DNA of 64,000 nt from Smallanthus sonchifolius (GCA_023525975.1 JAKNSE010000030.1:2271001-2335000); one strand, 5' to 3'; shown: positions 23,457 to 34,414, numbered from the stretch's first letter. The notes: generated from the letters alone by a model not told the origin. Numbers and translations: made by a program.

Positions 23457-23597
23457 TGTCGGACATCATCCAGGGTAGTTTCGTCCATAAGTTTCGTTTT
23501 CTGTTAGTTTTTCTTGTATATAAGCAATTTTGTAACATTTATTTGAGTTATTAATCAAATTCAAAATTCTTCCAATTACTTCTCTCCGAAATCAACA
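23457..23597 (+). repeat. 3' LTR of the split copia element
   Basis: Begins TGTCGGAC right after the purine tract and ends near AAATCAACA. A TATATAAGC motif lies inside. It is only about 141 bp, and no 5' partner is recognised, so the right border is approximate. Confidence 0.5.
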
Positions 23598-23755
23598 CTT
23601 GATGCCATTTATACATTGTAAACCTTATTATTCAACATGATAGATAAGGGAAAACAATATACAATCGAATGCCAGAAAATAATTTACTATGCGTATTATA
23701 GTGTTCCTAATATTTTGTACACCGTAAACATATTGCTATGAATATGTATATCTAC

Positions 23756-25303
23756 TCAGGTGGTTCGACCTTGAGCCCGAGAAGAAACTCGTGCTCTCAG
23801 AGGATTCTTCATGACAATGGTAAACTCAGTCTTCTCAGAAAGATCAACATGACAACCATCATGAACACTCCAATCAAAATACCAAACCAAATTAGCAACA
23901 AAATACTCCAAATGAAGCAAAGCCAAATCAGAACCAGGACATATCCTCCTTCCCGCACCAAAAGGCATCATCTTTATCCCTTTGCTTCCACTTATATCAA
24001 ACACACCATCATCCACCAAGAACCGCTCTGGCTTGAACTCCATGGGCTCATCCCACACCTTCGGGTCCAAACCCATCTCACTCACCATGAAATTGATAAT
24101 AGCACCCTGTGGAATCGTGTACCCTTCCACCTCTACCTCTTTCATGACCCTATGTGGCAGCAAAAAATGCGAAGGTGGGTGCCTCCTCAGCCCTTCCAAA
24201 ACCACAGCTTTCAAGTACTGCATTTTGTTTAAATCCTCTTCGGTTATAACCGATTCGGGCTCAGCCTCCACCCCTTTTCGCGATAGAGGCCCGACAACTC
24301 CCACTATCTCATCGTAGAGTTTTCTTTGAATGTGAGGATACTTCACTAGATTAGCCATGATCCATTCTAGAGCAGTAGATGTGGTATCCGTACCCGCGTT
24401 AAGAAACTCGCTACACATGCTTGCCATCTCCATGTAGTTCAACCTTCCACCACTTCCATTATTCCCATCTTCTCCCGGAAGTTGTAGATTCACCAGCGTG
24501 TCAACATAAGCCACGATCCCCTCGTTTCCTGATCGAATCTCCGAATCAACCGATCCGATTCGAGACTTGATGAGAGGAACAATAACTTCATCTCTATCAG
24601 CACGTGACTTCTCAAACTCTTTCCATCTGCTTTTGAACAAAATCTTCCCAAGTTTTGGGAGAACAGTGAGAACCGAAAACCGCCCGGATGCGAAAGTTAA
24701 CAACAACCCACGTTGTATTTTCGCAATCTCATTGATCTTACTCTCATCAACCTTCTCTCCAAAGCACATGAACACCAACAGGCAGAACATAGCGTACTTA
24801 AAATGGTCAACCACCTTTATTCCTTCAACTTCTTGTTGTTCTTGAATCCGTTGGATTAATATTTGAAGCACCCACTTGCGAACCCCCGAGTATGATTTGA
24901 TGCGGGGGGGATGCAAGATCTCGGAGGCGAGATTGCGACGAAGGGTCCGCCACATAGGGCCGTATGAGGTGGTGGAGATGGTGCGAATGATGACGGATTT
25001 AGGTCGGTCGGAGAAGACCGCACCTTTTTGAATAAGGACTTGGTGGGCGAGAGAATGGCTGCCCACGAAAATGTTGGTTCGGAAGCCGAAGGGAAGAGTG
25101 AAGATTGGTCCGTACTTGGCCTTGAGGTTGATGAGAATAGGTTCGAAGTTTAAGAGGGAAGTGGTTAGGAAAAGAAAGGTGGAGTGGAGGAACGGTGGTC
25201 CTGGGGGTAGTTTCTTGCCGTCTCTCCGGCGGAGTATGGTTGTGATGAGGACGGCGATGGAGAGGGAAAGGAGGATGATGAACCACGGCTCCATCGTCGG
25301 CAA
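23756..25303 (-). CDS. Cytochrome P450, CYP89A-like, intact
   Basis: Single-exon gene for 515 residues. P450s of this type are ER-anchored heme monooxygenases fed electrons by NADPH-P450 reductase. Seen in order: N-terminal membrane anchor (about residues 5-24), KLPPGPP hinge, WRTLRRNLASEILHP (C-helix WxxxR), I-helix NAGTDTTSTALEW with the acid-Thr pair, K-helix EGLRRHPPSH, PERF, and heme loop FGAGRRICPG with axial Cys. Family known: in Arabidopsis CYP89A9 deformylates chlorophyll catabolites; other CYP89A enzymes are poorly known, so the substrate here is open. The start may be Met4 (MEPW, 25294), because the copy at 36325 starts exactly there. No frameshift or missing catalytic residue. Minus-strand TATA-like sequence near 25345. 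It is 16 kb from the related pseudogene. Confidence 0.95.
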   Translation of the reverse strand: MPTMEPWFIILLSLSIAVLITTILRRRDGKKLPPGPPFLHSTFLFLTTSLLNFEPILINLKAKYGPIFTLPFGFRTNIFVGSHSLAHQVLIQKGAVFSDRPKSVIIRTISTTSYGPMWRTLRRNLASEILHPPRIKSYSGVRKWVLQILIQRIQEQQEVEGIKVVDHFKYAMFCLLVFMCFGEKVDESKINEIAKIQRGLLLTFASGRFSVLTVLPKLGKILFKSRWKEFEKSRADRDEVIVPLIKSRIGSVDSEIRSGNEGIVAYVDTLVNLQLPGEDGNNGSGGRLNYMEMASMCSEFLNAGTDTTSTALEWIMANLVKYPHIQRKLYDEIVGVVGPLSRKGVEAEPESVITEEDLNKMQYLKAVVLEGLRRHPPSHFLLPHRVMKEVEVEGYTIPQGAIINFMVSEMGLDPKVWDEPMEFKPERFLVDDGVFDISGSKGIKMMPFGAGRRICPGSDLALLHLEYFVANLVWYFDWSVHDGCHVDLSEKTEFTIVMKNPLRARVSSRAQGRTT

Positions 25304-25550
25304 ATGAAGTTGGATGGTTGATCGCCGGGTAGGGGTGTCTATGTTATATTATTGTGTTAATAGAATTTGTCAAAGTAAACTCAATATTTAATTCATAGTT
25401 CTTGATTTGAAGAATATGTTATATTTATTAAATGGTTTTTTTATATTATCCTTCGATTCTTATTTCAAAAAGATATTAAAATTGTTAATTTTAAAAACCA
25501 ACTATTGACTCTATGAATAACTATTCTTATATTTGTTAAAAAGGTGTAAT
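25304..25550 (-). promoter_or_regulatory. Upstream region of the intact CYP89A gene
   Basis: About 250 bp of AT-rich sequence between the start codon and a CACTA-type MITE. A weak TATA-like motif lies 40-50 bases upstream. No other known element is recognised. The MITE limits how much native promoter is left. Confidence 0.4.
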
Positions 25551-25929
25551 CACTACCCAAAAATTGAAAAATTTATGACAACAAACTTCGTAGGAAATTT
25601 GTCAGAATTTGCCGTTAGCGACAAGTTTTCGATAAAAAGTGTTTGTTGGAAAAACCCCATAGGAAATGTTTTCCTGACAAAATCCCGACTAATTATCCGA
25701 CGAATTAGCGAAAAAAGCCTTTCGTCGGTAACTTCCGATAATATTCCGACGATTATATTAAATAAATAAGTTAACTTAATTAATAAATTTGTCGAGAAAT
25801 GGTAGAAAATCTTATGGTTAATTTTTTGTTTTTGTTTTGCTGGAAAGTTGTCGCTAACTTGTGAGAAATTTCTTTTGTTGGTAACTTGTTGAAAACTTTT
25901 GTAAAAAATATACATGTTTTCCAGTAGTG
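25551..25929. mobile_element. CACTA-type MITE
   Basis: The 379 bp element starts CACTACCCAAAAA and ends, inverted, CACTACTGGAAAA. Flanking triplets AAT and AAC are an imperfect 3 bp duplication. Interior repeats of CCGACGAATT/CGTCGG type are the subterminal repeats known from plant CACTA elements. No transposase. It sits about 250 bp upstream of the intact CYP89A start. Confidence 0.68.
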
Positions 25930-26335
25930 AACCGACTAAAGTCCAAAAGTCTCTTAGCATAAATACTAAAACTTGGCAACTATTTTATTATTTTATCTCT
26001 AAAATATAATAAAACTTAATTAAGCAAACAGGTTTTGAAGATTAAAAAGTTCAAAGTATTATTTAATATTTAGTTTAATACATATTAATATATTATGATG
26101 ATCAAACAAAGATAGAATACGTCGTATCTCTAATTTATAATCTTCTTTAATTTTTTAGTCTTCTCTAAGCTTTAATATCTAATTAAAAAAGACACCTCAT
26201 AACTTTTATATATACAAATGCCTGTTTTCTTAATTAAGAAGTTACAAGACATACCATTAATTAAATATTTTACTTTTACTCTTTCAATTGTTGAATTTAT
26301 TTTTTTGATAAATGTTTTATTTAAATAAGTGGCCT

Positions 26336-26369
<34 letters not shown>
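25930..26369. other. AT-rich spacer ending in a TA microsatellite
   Basis: No gene or clear repeat. The last 30 or so bases are (TA)n, into which the next MITE is inserted. Confidence 0.4.
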
Positions 26370-26372
<3 letters not shown>

Positions 26373-26684
26373 GAGGGATCAAGAGAAAACCACAAAGTTA
26401 GGCGAAAACCACTAAAACAATGTGTAATACTATGGTTTACGTATATGTAACCGCAATTTTTTTGTTTTCTATTTACGTATACGTAACACTATGGGTTACG
26501 TATACGTAAGCCAATATTTAAATTATTTTTTGGTAAAAAATTGTAATATTACATTGATACTCTTATAAAAAAATTAAAATAAATTAAAATAAAAAATAAA
26601 TATTATATTATTGGTTAAAATTGGTTTTTTTAGTGGTTTTCTCGGTTTTCGCCTAACTATGTGGTTTTCTCTGGAACCCTCCCC
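26370..26684. mobile_element. MITE inserted in a TA microsatellite
   Basis: The 315 bp element has terminal inverted repeats of about 48 bp (26370-26418 and 26632-26684): GGGGAGGGATCAAGAGAAAA on the left and its near-exact inverse on the right. Both sides are (TA)n. The interior has repeats of TTACGTATACGTAA, itself palindromic. No coding capacity. Similar GGGGGAGGGATC sequence is at 63325. Confidence 0.75.
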
Positions 26685-26879
26685 TATATATATATATATA
26701 ATTTGGTTACTATTTAGTGATTATTGTTGTCAAGTTTAACCTAAAATACGAATTGGTTTTGCAAAAAGAAAAAAAATCACTAAATAGTAGTTAAGTTTCA
26801 TAGTTATGGCATTTAAGTCAATTTAAAAAGAAATAAAATAAACACTAACTTGGAACCAAAGTTTATATATGTTCTGAAG

Positions 26880-27544
26880 AGTACAGAAACTCAACGGGGA
26901 GAGTGATCAAAAGGAACTCACTACTTTCATTGATGGGTCCAAAATTATATCAATGGCGATCTCTCTTTTCTACTTCTAAGCATTTTATTCCTCCCCTTTT
27001 ACATATGAGGTCATTTGATATTTATAGGCTACCAAGGAATCCTTTCCCCAAAACTCTAACTGAATGATGTTGGCATCCCTTCTCCTTATTGGTGAAGACC
27101 CCCATACATTCTCTGAGCAGGGCCACGTCGGCATCCTTGGGCCCCGCTATTGTAACCGAATTGCTTCTAGAAGTCTCGTTGAATCGAATTGCAAGCTACA
27201 AGACTATCATACGTCTTCAAGTCCCCCTAGTCGGGTTCACCTGATTATTTGGACCAAACTGAGAGTGGGCAAGATTTGAGGGAGAACCGGTATTTTCCTC
27301 GTTTGGATGATAAAACCAGATCTTAGTTTTTTTACGGCTGCCTTCTCTCTCTTCATTTAATTCCCAACATTTCATGGGGTGTGCTGGTGGTACTCGAGAA
27401 AGGACATTCGGTATGTCAGGGGTCTTGTCTTGCGGCTGCCACCAGCTTTTGCAGATACACCGTCCTAACGTGTCGCGCCAGATGGTGTTTCTGTCAGCCT
27501 TTTGAAATGAAACCCTTGAGCTTCTTTTCCAGCCTATCTTTGTC
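26880..27544 (-). repeat. Probable 3' LTR region of a Tat-like gypsy element
   Basis: A minus-strand TATA box (CCTATAAATATC) lies at 27019-27026, with sequence typical of R-U5 to its left. The position fits the 3' LTR of the minus-strand element whose integrase is at 31.9-32.7 kb. Borders are not resolved, because no partner LTR is in the window. Confidence 0.4.
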
Positions 27545-27552
27545 TATAAATA
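27545..27552 (+). promoter_or_regulatory. TATA box of the antisense accessory ORF
   Basis: CTATAAATAGGAG on the plus strand, about 115 bases before the ATG at 27667. It suggests the accessory ORF had its own promoter, opposite to the element's pol. Confidence 0.55.
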
Positions 27553-27666
27553 GGAGTGGTTATTCCTTTTTCCTCCTTAGCTCTTTTCTGCTTCAGACTT
27601 ATTCTTTCTTCCTCACAGTTTCTCCTCCTTTTTCTGCTACCATCTTCTTCTTGCTTAGCTTATAAG

Positions 27667-30060
27667 ATGTCGTCCGACATTGCTATTGTTACTCTCATAC
27701 CGATCAACTGGAGTGTGGAACGGTTCGAGAAATTGCAGCGTCAGTATGGTATTCCAAACGATCTTGATCCAGAGATCCTCCCCGTGGGGGAACTGCGGTG
27801 AACCCTCCCGAGGGTAAAATTTCTCTATATGCTAACTTCTTTTCTTATGGTAATTTCCGGGTGCCCATGACTCATTTTTGCGTGGATCTCCTCCGCCACT
27901 ACAGTTTGCAAGTCTCTCAGGTGCACCCACTAGGCATGTGTAGGTTTTGACACTTCGAGTTTTGTGGTATTACTTTGAAGCGAGAACCTTTAGTAGAAGT
28001 TTTTCATAACTTCTACAAAATGTATTTGAAGGATAGCTGGTTTTCCTTTGCCAAATGTCCGAACATTACCACCCACACCGGGGAGGATCCGGCTGGATTC
28101 CGGGGATAGAAGGAAATGTTCTTCTACATTAGTGCCCGAGTGATCCCCGGTGACATGCGCCTTCGCTCACTTCTGACTCCAGTTACTGACATCGTTCTTG
28201 ATGTACAAGCCTTCAAGAAGACCTCCCTTTTCTCTCTTCTGACCGCCCGTCCTGTCAATATCCAACCCGTTCCGGAGCATGCTTTGGTCGGGATTGGTAC
28301 GAGCCGCACATGGGCCTGTCTTGACAACATCCCTATTTATTCCTCCGGAACTGAACGTAAGTGTATGTTACATCTTTTTCTTTTTTTTCTTTTTTTTTGC
28401 TTATTTACTTTGCTCTTACTTCCTTCTTGATTCATATAGCAGTTTCAAGTTACTACGATGTCCTGATCCCAGAGGCCAAAGAGAAGCTGACCCTGACTCA
28501 TCTCGTTGTGGGTTCGGACAAGAAGGACGTGCTCCAAATTTTCCGCGATCGCTTCTTTTTCCCTCCGAAGAGCCTTCACGATGGGGTCGATTTAGAAGTT
28601 GGTGAATATTGTTTCTTTGTTTATTTCTCCTTTTTCAGACTGCCTGCTTATTTTTCTGTGTCTTCTTTTTAGGGGGATCGAGGTCTGCCCCCCGGAGAGA
28701 CGAGCCAGGCTCCGGCCCTCAAGGGGTTGCGTCTAGGGGTGCTCCGAAAAAACCTGGTTCGGGCGAGGTCCAAAAATCTAAGGTTGGTTCAGGGGAGAGG
28801 GTGTCATCTCCCTCAAAAAGAAGAGGCGCCGGCTAGCTAATGCCCACACCATGGCTACAGAAATGGTCGCGGGGTCTAGCCCTAAAGTTATGTATGACTG
28901 ACTTGTGTGTGTTTTATCTGTGTGTGTGTGTGTGTGCACGGTTCGTCCTTATAGATTTTTCTTTCATTTTTAGTCTTGCCTTCAGGGGGTAAATCCGGTG
29001 AAACTCGCAGCCCTCCCCCAAAGTCTGTTGCCCAGGGGAAGACTTCTTCCATGTAGGACCCTGTTGGGCAAGGGGTTCCTAGCGACTTTATAGGACAGCT
29101 CCCGGAAACCAATCTGGAACCCGTCCGAAAGGCTACCGTAAAACATGTCCCGAACTGGAATCTCTTGCAAGGGGACCGTAAAACCCGTCCGAAAGCCTTC
29201 CATCCAGCGGAGAGCCTACGACATTCCTCTTGCTCACGCCGGGAGTTATCCAACCGTGCTGCCATGAGTTGGGTTACCAGCATGGCGACTATGCCGTAGA
29301 TATGTCGGCAATGGTACGAGGGCCAACGTGAGATTGAGACATTGAAAAAGGCCCTCGCGCAGAGGTTCGCTGATGCGGAGAGGGTGGCTGAGCTATCACA
29401 GGAGGTTAAGCGGCTCAAGTGGTCGTCAAAAGAAAAGGACGCTGCCCATGCCAAGGCGTGGGCAAAATTTGAGGCGACCTGTGCCGGACCAACGCTGAAC
29501 TAGAATACCGCTCTCAAGATGCCCGGGCGGCCAAGACTAAATGCTAGGACTTGGCCACACGACTGGGAGGTAGGAAGGCTGAGGTGTAGGCCCTTGGTGA
29601 GAGGGTAGAGGTCTTGGAGCGGGAAAAAGCAGCGTTTGTGGGTGCAAGGGGTGTAGTGGGCGGAGGATCTGGCTAGGTTAAGGGGGGAGAGAAGGTGGCT
29701 GGTGGTGCAAGGTATCCCTCGGACAATGGAGGCCTCCCGAGGGAGTGACAAGTTTATAGACGGGGTTGTGGGTTTAAATGAAGCGGTAGAGGCTGTGGGC
29801 GGTCATGATGGCCTTATTTAGGGTTTCAGGATGGGCCGGAGGGCAAGGCTCTGGAAAGTCTCAAGTCTTGGAATCCCTCTGCCCGGGCAGCCTTGTCGGC
29901 AAAGCAGGATGCATTTAGCACCATGGATCTTCCTGTGGCCAAAACTCTTGTTGATATGGCTGACTGCCCGGACCTTTCACAGCTTAAGGATGTACTAACT
30001 TTGGAGGAAGAATACGTTGCTTGTACTTTTCCTCCTTTTTTCTTTTTATTTCCATTCTGG
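27667..30060 (+). pseudogene. Intron-bearing accessory ORF of a Tat-lineage gypsy element
   Basis: Resembles the plant family often annotated as putative gypsy-type transposase. Starts MSSDIAIVTLIPINWSVERF, then after a frameshift near 27795 SLYANFFSYGNFRVPMTHF and CVDLLRHYSLQVSQVHP. Introns with good sites: 28357-28442 (GTAAGT...AG), joining to SSYYDVLIPEAKEKLTLTHL, and 28602-28672, joining to GGSRSAPRRDEPGSG; a third probably ends at CTTCAG near 28984. The downstream part is coiled-coil-like (ALAQRFADAERVAELSQEVK). Stops at about 27949 and 28108 and more after 29500 break it. The function of the family is not known; extra ORFs in antisense to pol are described for Tat elements. Confidence 0.68.
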
Positions 30061-30224
30061 GCCTGCGTGCCCTGTATCGTAGTAGCTTTTCTCTTACCCT
30101 TGTAACCGTTATGTATGAATGAAAAAAGGAAGAACTTTTCTTCTGAATTGCCTTGCTTTTTGCTCTTGTCTGGCTCTTATTTCTTGTGCTTTTGTGCCTG
30201 ATTCTTCTGTGACCGAACTCTTGG

Positions 30225-30775
30225 TCTAGTCTTTTATGTTGGACTTAGAGTCCAATCTTAAACATAATGTCGGGCCTTGGCCCGGTCTTTTTTTTTATTA
30301 ATGCCAGACTCTTGGTCCGGTTTTTTATGTTAGACTTGGTGTCCAATTTTATACATAATGTCGAGCCTTGGCCCAATCTTTTTTAATTAATGTCGGACTC
30401 TTGGTCCGGTCTTTTATGTTAGACTTGCTGTCCAATTCTTAACATCATGCCAGGCCTTAGCTCGGTCTTTTTTTAATTAATGTAGGACTCTTGGTCCGGT
30501 CTTTTATGTTAGACCTAGAGTCCAATCTTGTAGATAATGCTAGACCTTGGTTCAGTCTTTTCAATTAATGTCGACCTCTTGGTCCGGTCTTTTATGTTAG
30601 ACTTGGTGTCCAATCTTTAACATCATGCCGGGCCTTGGCCCAGTCTTTTTTAATTAATGTCAGACTCTTGTCCGGTCTTTTATGTTGGACTTGGTGTCCA
30701 ATCTTTTAACATAATGTCGGGCCTTGGCCCCGTCTTTTTTAGTTATTGTCGGACTGTTGGTCCGGTCTCTTTTCA
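30225..30775. repeat. Palindrome-rich tandem array, copy A
   Basis: A unit of about 85-118 bases recurs about five to six times. Each unit has up to three small inverted repeats: TTGGAC/GTCCAA around TTGGT, CGGGCC/GGCCCG around TT, and CGGAC/GTCCG around TCTTG, separated by T-rich linkers and TTAATTAATGT. Some units have lost pairing. It lies between the antisense ORF and the pol end. Confidence 0.75.
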
Positions 30776-31163
30776 CAGGTGATGCTTTCCAGAATTAGCC
30801 TGTTTTCATGGATAATTTTTCAAACGGTTACATATAACTTTTGCGTAATTGTGCCCCGTTCCTGTTGTTCGCGGGACTTTTGTTTCATCCAAGCGAATGA
30901 GTTTGAATGCTCCATTTCCTAGTGCCTCTTCAATTTGTTATTGTCCTTCCTAGTTAGGACCCAACTTGCCCCCTAATTATGCCCCGCTTGCTTCATTGCT
31001 CCTGAGTACATAGTCCCCGAGGGAGAATTCATTCTTCCAGGCCTTCTTGTTGAATTATTTTTCCAACATTTGTTTATACCTGGCTTCTTTGATCACCGTA
31101 TTTTCGCGCCTTTCTTCTAGGAGATCCAAATTCATTCTTAGTACGTGGTTGTTTTCATCCTTA
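30776..31163 (-). pseudogene. Gypsy integrase C-terminus remnant, copy A
   Basis: The minus strand reads as the end of a Tat-type pol: LDLLEERRE-like near 31130, then FNKKAWKNEFSLGDYVL-like and a GKLGP-type GPY/F region near 30950. Stops are frequent. Duplicate of the better copy at 31940-32670. Confidence 0.55.
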
Positions 31164-31389
31164 GTACTTTGGAGGAAGAATAGGTTGCTTGTACTTTTTC
31201 TCCTTCTTTTCTTTTTGTTTCCATTCTGGGCCTGCGTGCCGTGTATCGTAGTAGCTTTTCTCTGACCCTTGTAACCGTTATGTATGAATGAAAAAAGGAA
31301 GAACTTTTCTTCTGAACTGCCTTGCTTTTTGCTCTTGGTTTCCTCTTATTTCTTGTGCTTTTGTGCCTGATTCTTCTGTGGCCGAACTC

Positions 31390-31935
31390 TTGGTCCAGCT
31401 TTTTATGTTGGACCTAGAGTCCAATCTTAAACATAAGGTCGGGCCTTGGCCCGGTCTTATTTTTTATTAATGCTAGACTCTTGGTCCGGTCTTTTATGTT
31501 AGACTTGGTGTCTAATCTTAAACATAATGTCGAGCCTTGGCCCGATCTTTTTTAATTAATGTCGGACTCTTGGTCCGGTCTTTTATGTTTGACTTGGTGT
31601 CCAGTTCTTAACATCATGCCAGGCCTTAGCTCGGTCTTTTTTTAATTAATGTACGACTCTTGGTCCGGTCTTTTATGTTTGACCTAGAGTCCAATCTTGA
31701 AGATATTGTTGGGCCTTGGTTCAGTCTTTTTCAATTAATGTCGGCCTCTTGGTCCGGTCTTTTATGTTGGACTTGGTGTCCAATCTTTGACATCATGACG
31801 GGCCTTGGCCCAGTCTTTTTTAATTAATGTCAGACTCTTGGTCGGTCTTTTATGTTGGACTTGGTGTCCAATCTTTTAACATGATGCCGGGCCTTGGCCC
31901 GGTCTTTTTTAGTTAATGTCGGACTGTTGGTCCGG
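31390..31935. repeat. Palindrome-rich tandem array, copy B
   Basis: Second copy of the array at 30225-30775, produced by the 1169 bp duplication. Same three palindrome types and order, with independent point changes. Confidence 0.75.
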
Positions 31936-32670
31936 TCTCTTATCACAGGTGATGCTTTCCAGAATTAGCCTGTTTTCACTGATAGTTTTTCAAACGGTTA
32001 CATATAACTTTTGCGTAATTGTGCCCGCCTCGTTCCTGTTGTTCGCGGGACTTTTGTTTCATCCAAACGAATGAGTTTGAATGCTCCATTTCCTAGTGCC
32101 TCTTCAATTTGGTATGGTCCTTCCTAGTTAGGACCCAACTTGCCCCCTAATTATGCCCGGCTTGCCTCATTGCTCTTGAGTACATAGTCCCCGAGGGAGA
32201 ATTCATTCTTCCAAACCTTCTTGTTGAATTATTTTTCCAACATTTGTTTATACCTGGCTTCTTTGATCACCGTATTTTCGCGCCTTTCTTCTAGGAGATC
32301 CAAATTCATCCTTAGTATGTGGTTGTTTTCATCCTCATTCTGATTTTCCGTACGCGTGGTTGGTATCCCAAGCTCGGCCGGGATCACCGCCTCGTGTCCG
32401 TAAGTTAGGCTGGAGGGGGTTTCACCATTGCTAGTTCTTGGCATGGTTCGATGTGCCCAAAGGATAATCAGGACCTAGTCCACCCAGGAAGTGCCTTTGG
32501 TTCCCAATCTGGCTTTTAACCCCCTTACCAAACTTTTGTTGGCTCTTTTGACTTAGTCGTTGCCATGTGGGGGGCTACTAATGTAAATAATTGGAGGATG
32601 CCCATTTCTTCACACCATCGTGCTAGGGCCTCAAACTAAGTTCCATTGTTACTACGGCCAAATTGGCAAA
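31936..32670 (-). pseudogene. Tat-lineage gypsy integrase remnant
   Basis: The minus strand reads NNGT, FEALARWCEEMGILQLFTLV, AP, decayed sequence, then MPRTSNGETPSSLTYGHEAV (32444 on), IPAELGIPT, LRMNLDLLEERRENTVIKEA, RYKQMLEK, and on to a GPY/F-type tail. This is the integrase end of Tat/Ogre-type elements. Stops and shifts make it inactive. The upstream pol is missing: the match ends near 32670 at unrelated sequence. Confidence 0.78.
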
Positions 32671-33150
32671 TTATCTGGTCCCACAGGAATTTCTTCACTT
32701 GTGTAGCTGATATTCAGTCTCTAAGAATCGATACATATTCTACCATTTAAATGAAATATATTAGAGACTGAAAATGAGTCCTAACAATTCCTTTAAGAGC
32801 CATATTGGGGACTAATAGTTAGTATCAAATGTCTTTTGTGTAGAAAACGATTAAAGACTAATTTTTCAATCTCCCAAACGCTATCATCAGTTCAACTATT
32901 AGTAACTAAAGTATGAGCGATTGATATACCAGTTTTGAATATGTAGTATCTGGGACTGATCTGTTAGTTGCGGATGATATTGAGGAATAATTTTTTGTGA
33001 CTTATGTTAGTGATTGATATTTGGTCTCTAATATAGTGGTAACATATTAGAGACTAGAAATCGGTTCTTAATATCCCCAAAGCGGATCGAATCAGGGACT
33101 GATAAAAGTCTCCAATAGTTTATGCACTAACTACCATTTCGAGGAAATAT
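32671..33150. repeat. Unidentified repeat with GTCTCTAA/TTAGAGAC motifs
   Basis: The motif AGTCTCTAA or its inverse TTAGAGACT appears at about 32711, 32760, 33013, 33050 and 33148. Such spaced inverted copies are common in subterminal parts of CACTA elements, but no termini are seen. No coding. Confidence 0.35.
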
Positions 33151-34200
33151 ATTAGAGACTCATGGTCAAGTAAGGTCAATTGTGGTCATTGATAGTCAAT
33201 TAGGGTCAATGATGGTCAATAGAGTCATTAATGGTCATTTAGGGTCGTAGAAGGTCAACTATGTTCATTCATGGTCAATTTCATGGTCACTGATGGTCAA
33301 TTAGAGTAATTGTTAGTCATATAGGGTTGTGGATGGTCATTTAGGGACATTAATGGTTAATTAGAGTCATTTCTAGCCATATAGGATTGTGGATGGTCAT
33401 TTAGGGCCATTCATGAATTATTGGTCAATCAGGGTAAATGATTGTCAATTAGAGTCGTTGATGGTTAATTAGGGTCGTTGACGGTCTATTAGAGTCAATA
33501 ATCATCAATTAGAGTCATTGATGATCGTTTTGTGTCATTAATAGTTAATTACGGCTATTGATGGTGAAGTAGGGTTAATTATGGTCATTGATAGTCAATT
33601 TGGGTCTTAGATGGTCAATTAGGTTCGTTCATGGTCATTGATAGTAAATATATAGGGTTGTGGATGGGCATTTAGGGTCATTCATAATCTATTAGGGATT
33701 ATTGGTCATACATGGTCTATGATGGTCAATTAATGTCTTTGATGGTCAATTAGAGTCAATGATAATCAATAAGATTCATTGATTACCATTTTGGGTCCTT
33801 GATAGTTAATTAGGGTTATTGATGGTGAAATATGGTCAACTATGGTCATAGATAGTCCATTAGGGTCAATGATATTCAATTAGAGTCATTAATGATCGTT
33901 TAGGGCCATTGATATTTAATTAGGGTTATTGATGTCAAGTAGAATCAATTATGGTCATTGATAGTCGATTAGGGTCATTGATGGTTAACTTGGGTCGTTG
34001 ATGGTCAATTAGGAACATCTATGGTCAATTAGGGCCATTACTGCTTAGTTAGGGCCAAAGATGATCAATAAGAACATTGACAGTTAATTATGGTCGTTTA
34101 TGGTCAATAAGAGTCAATGATAATCATTTAGGATCGTTGATAGTTAACTAGGGTTATTAATGGTCAAGTAGGACCAATTAAAGTCATTGATAGTCAATTC
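33150..34200. repeat. Degenerate 20 bp minisatellite with higher-order structure
   Basis: About 1.05 kb made almost only of variants of ATGGTCAATTAGGGTCATTG, some 50 copies. A longer block of about 100-110 bp (ATCGTTT, GATAGTTAATTA, GGGTTATTGATGG, GAAGTA, TATGGTCATTGATAGTC) recurs near 33505, 33785, 33893 and 34115, which shows higher-order repetition. No open frame of note. It is not telomeric, though TTAGGGT occurs in the unit. Confidence 0.85.
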
Positions 34201-34414
34201 ATCATAACAAACATGTTAAAGACCTAGTGTGATATAATAATATCAATTCTGCCTGGCTATGAGCTATTATGACTCTTATCACTCAACATGACTCACCAAA
34301 TGATATATTACTCATTATTACTCGTAACAACCTATATTTGTCAACTAAAGTCAAAGAATGTTTTATTAATAAAAGTCAAACTTGATATAACAATGTGAAT
34401 TCTAATAATAATAA

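Larger units (their letters stand above)
29995..32330. repeat. 1.17 kb tandem duplication
   Basis: Two direct copies, about 29995-31163 and 31164-32330, offset by 1169 bases (for example GAAAAAAGGAAGAAC at 30121 and 31290). Each copy holds the end of the accessory ORF, a palindrome array and the integrase C-terminus on minus. The copies differ by scattered changes. The junction lies at TTAGTACTTTGGAGG near 31165. Confidence 0.85.

Noticed and set aside
28888..29454. 188-residue minus-strand frame
   Set aside because: It lies opposite the coiled-coil part of the accessory ORF and has no family resemblance.
33150..34200. Telomere-like TTAGGGT in the minisatellite
   Set aside because: The plant telomere is TTTAGGG in perfect tandem. 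Here TTAGGGT is just part of a 20 bp unit and varies.
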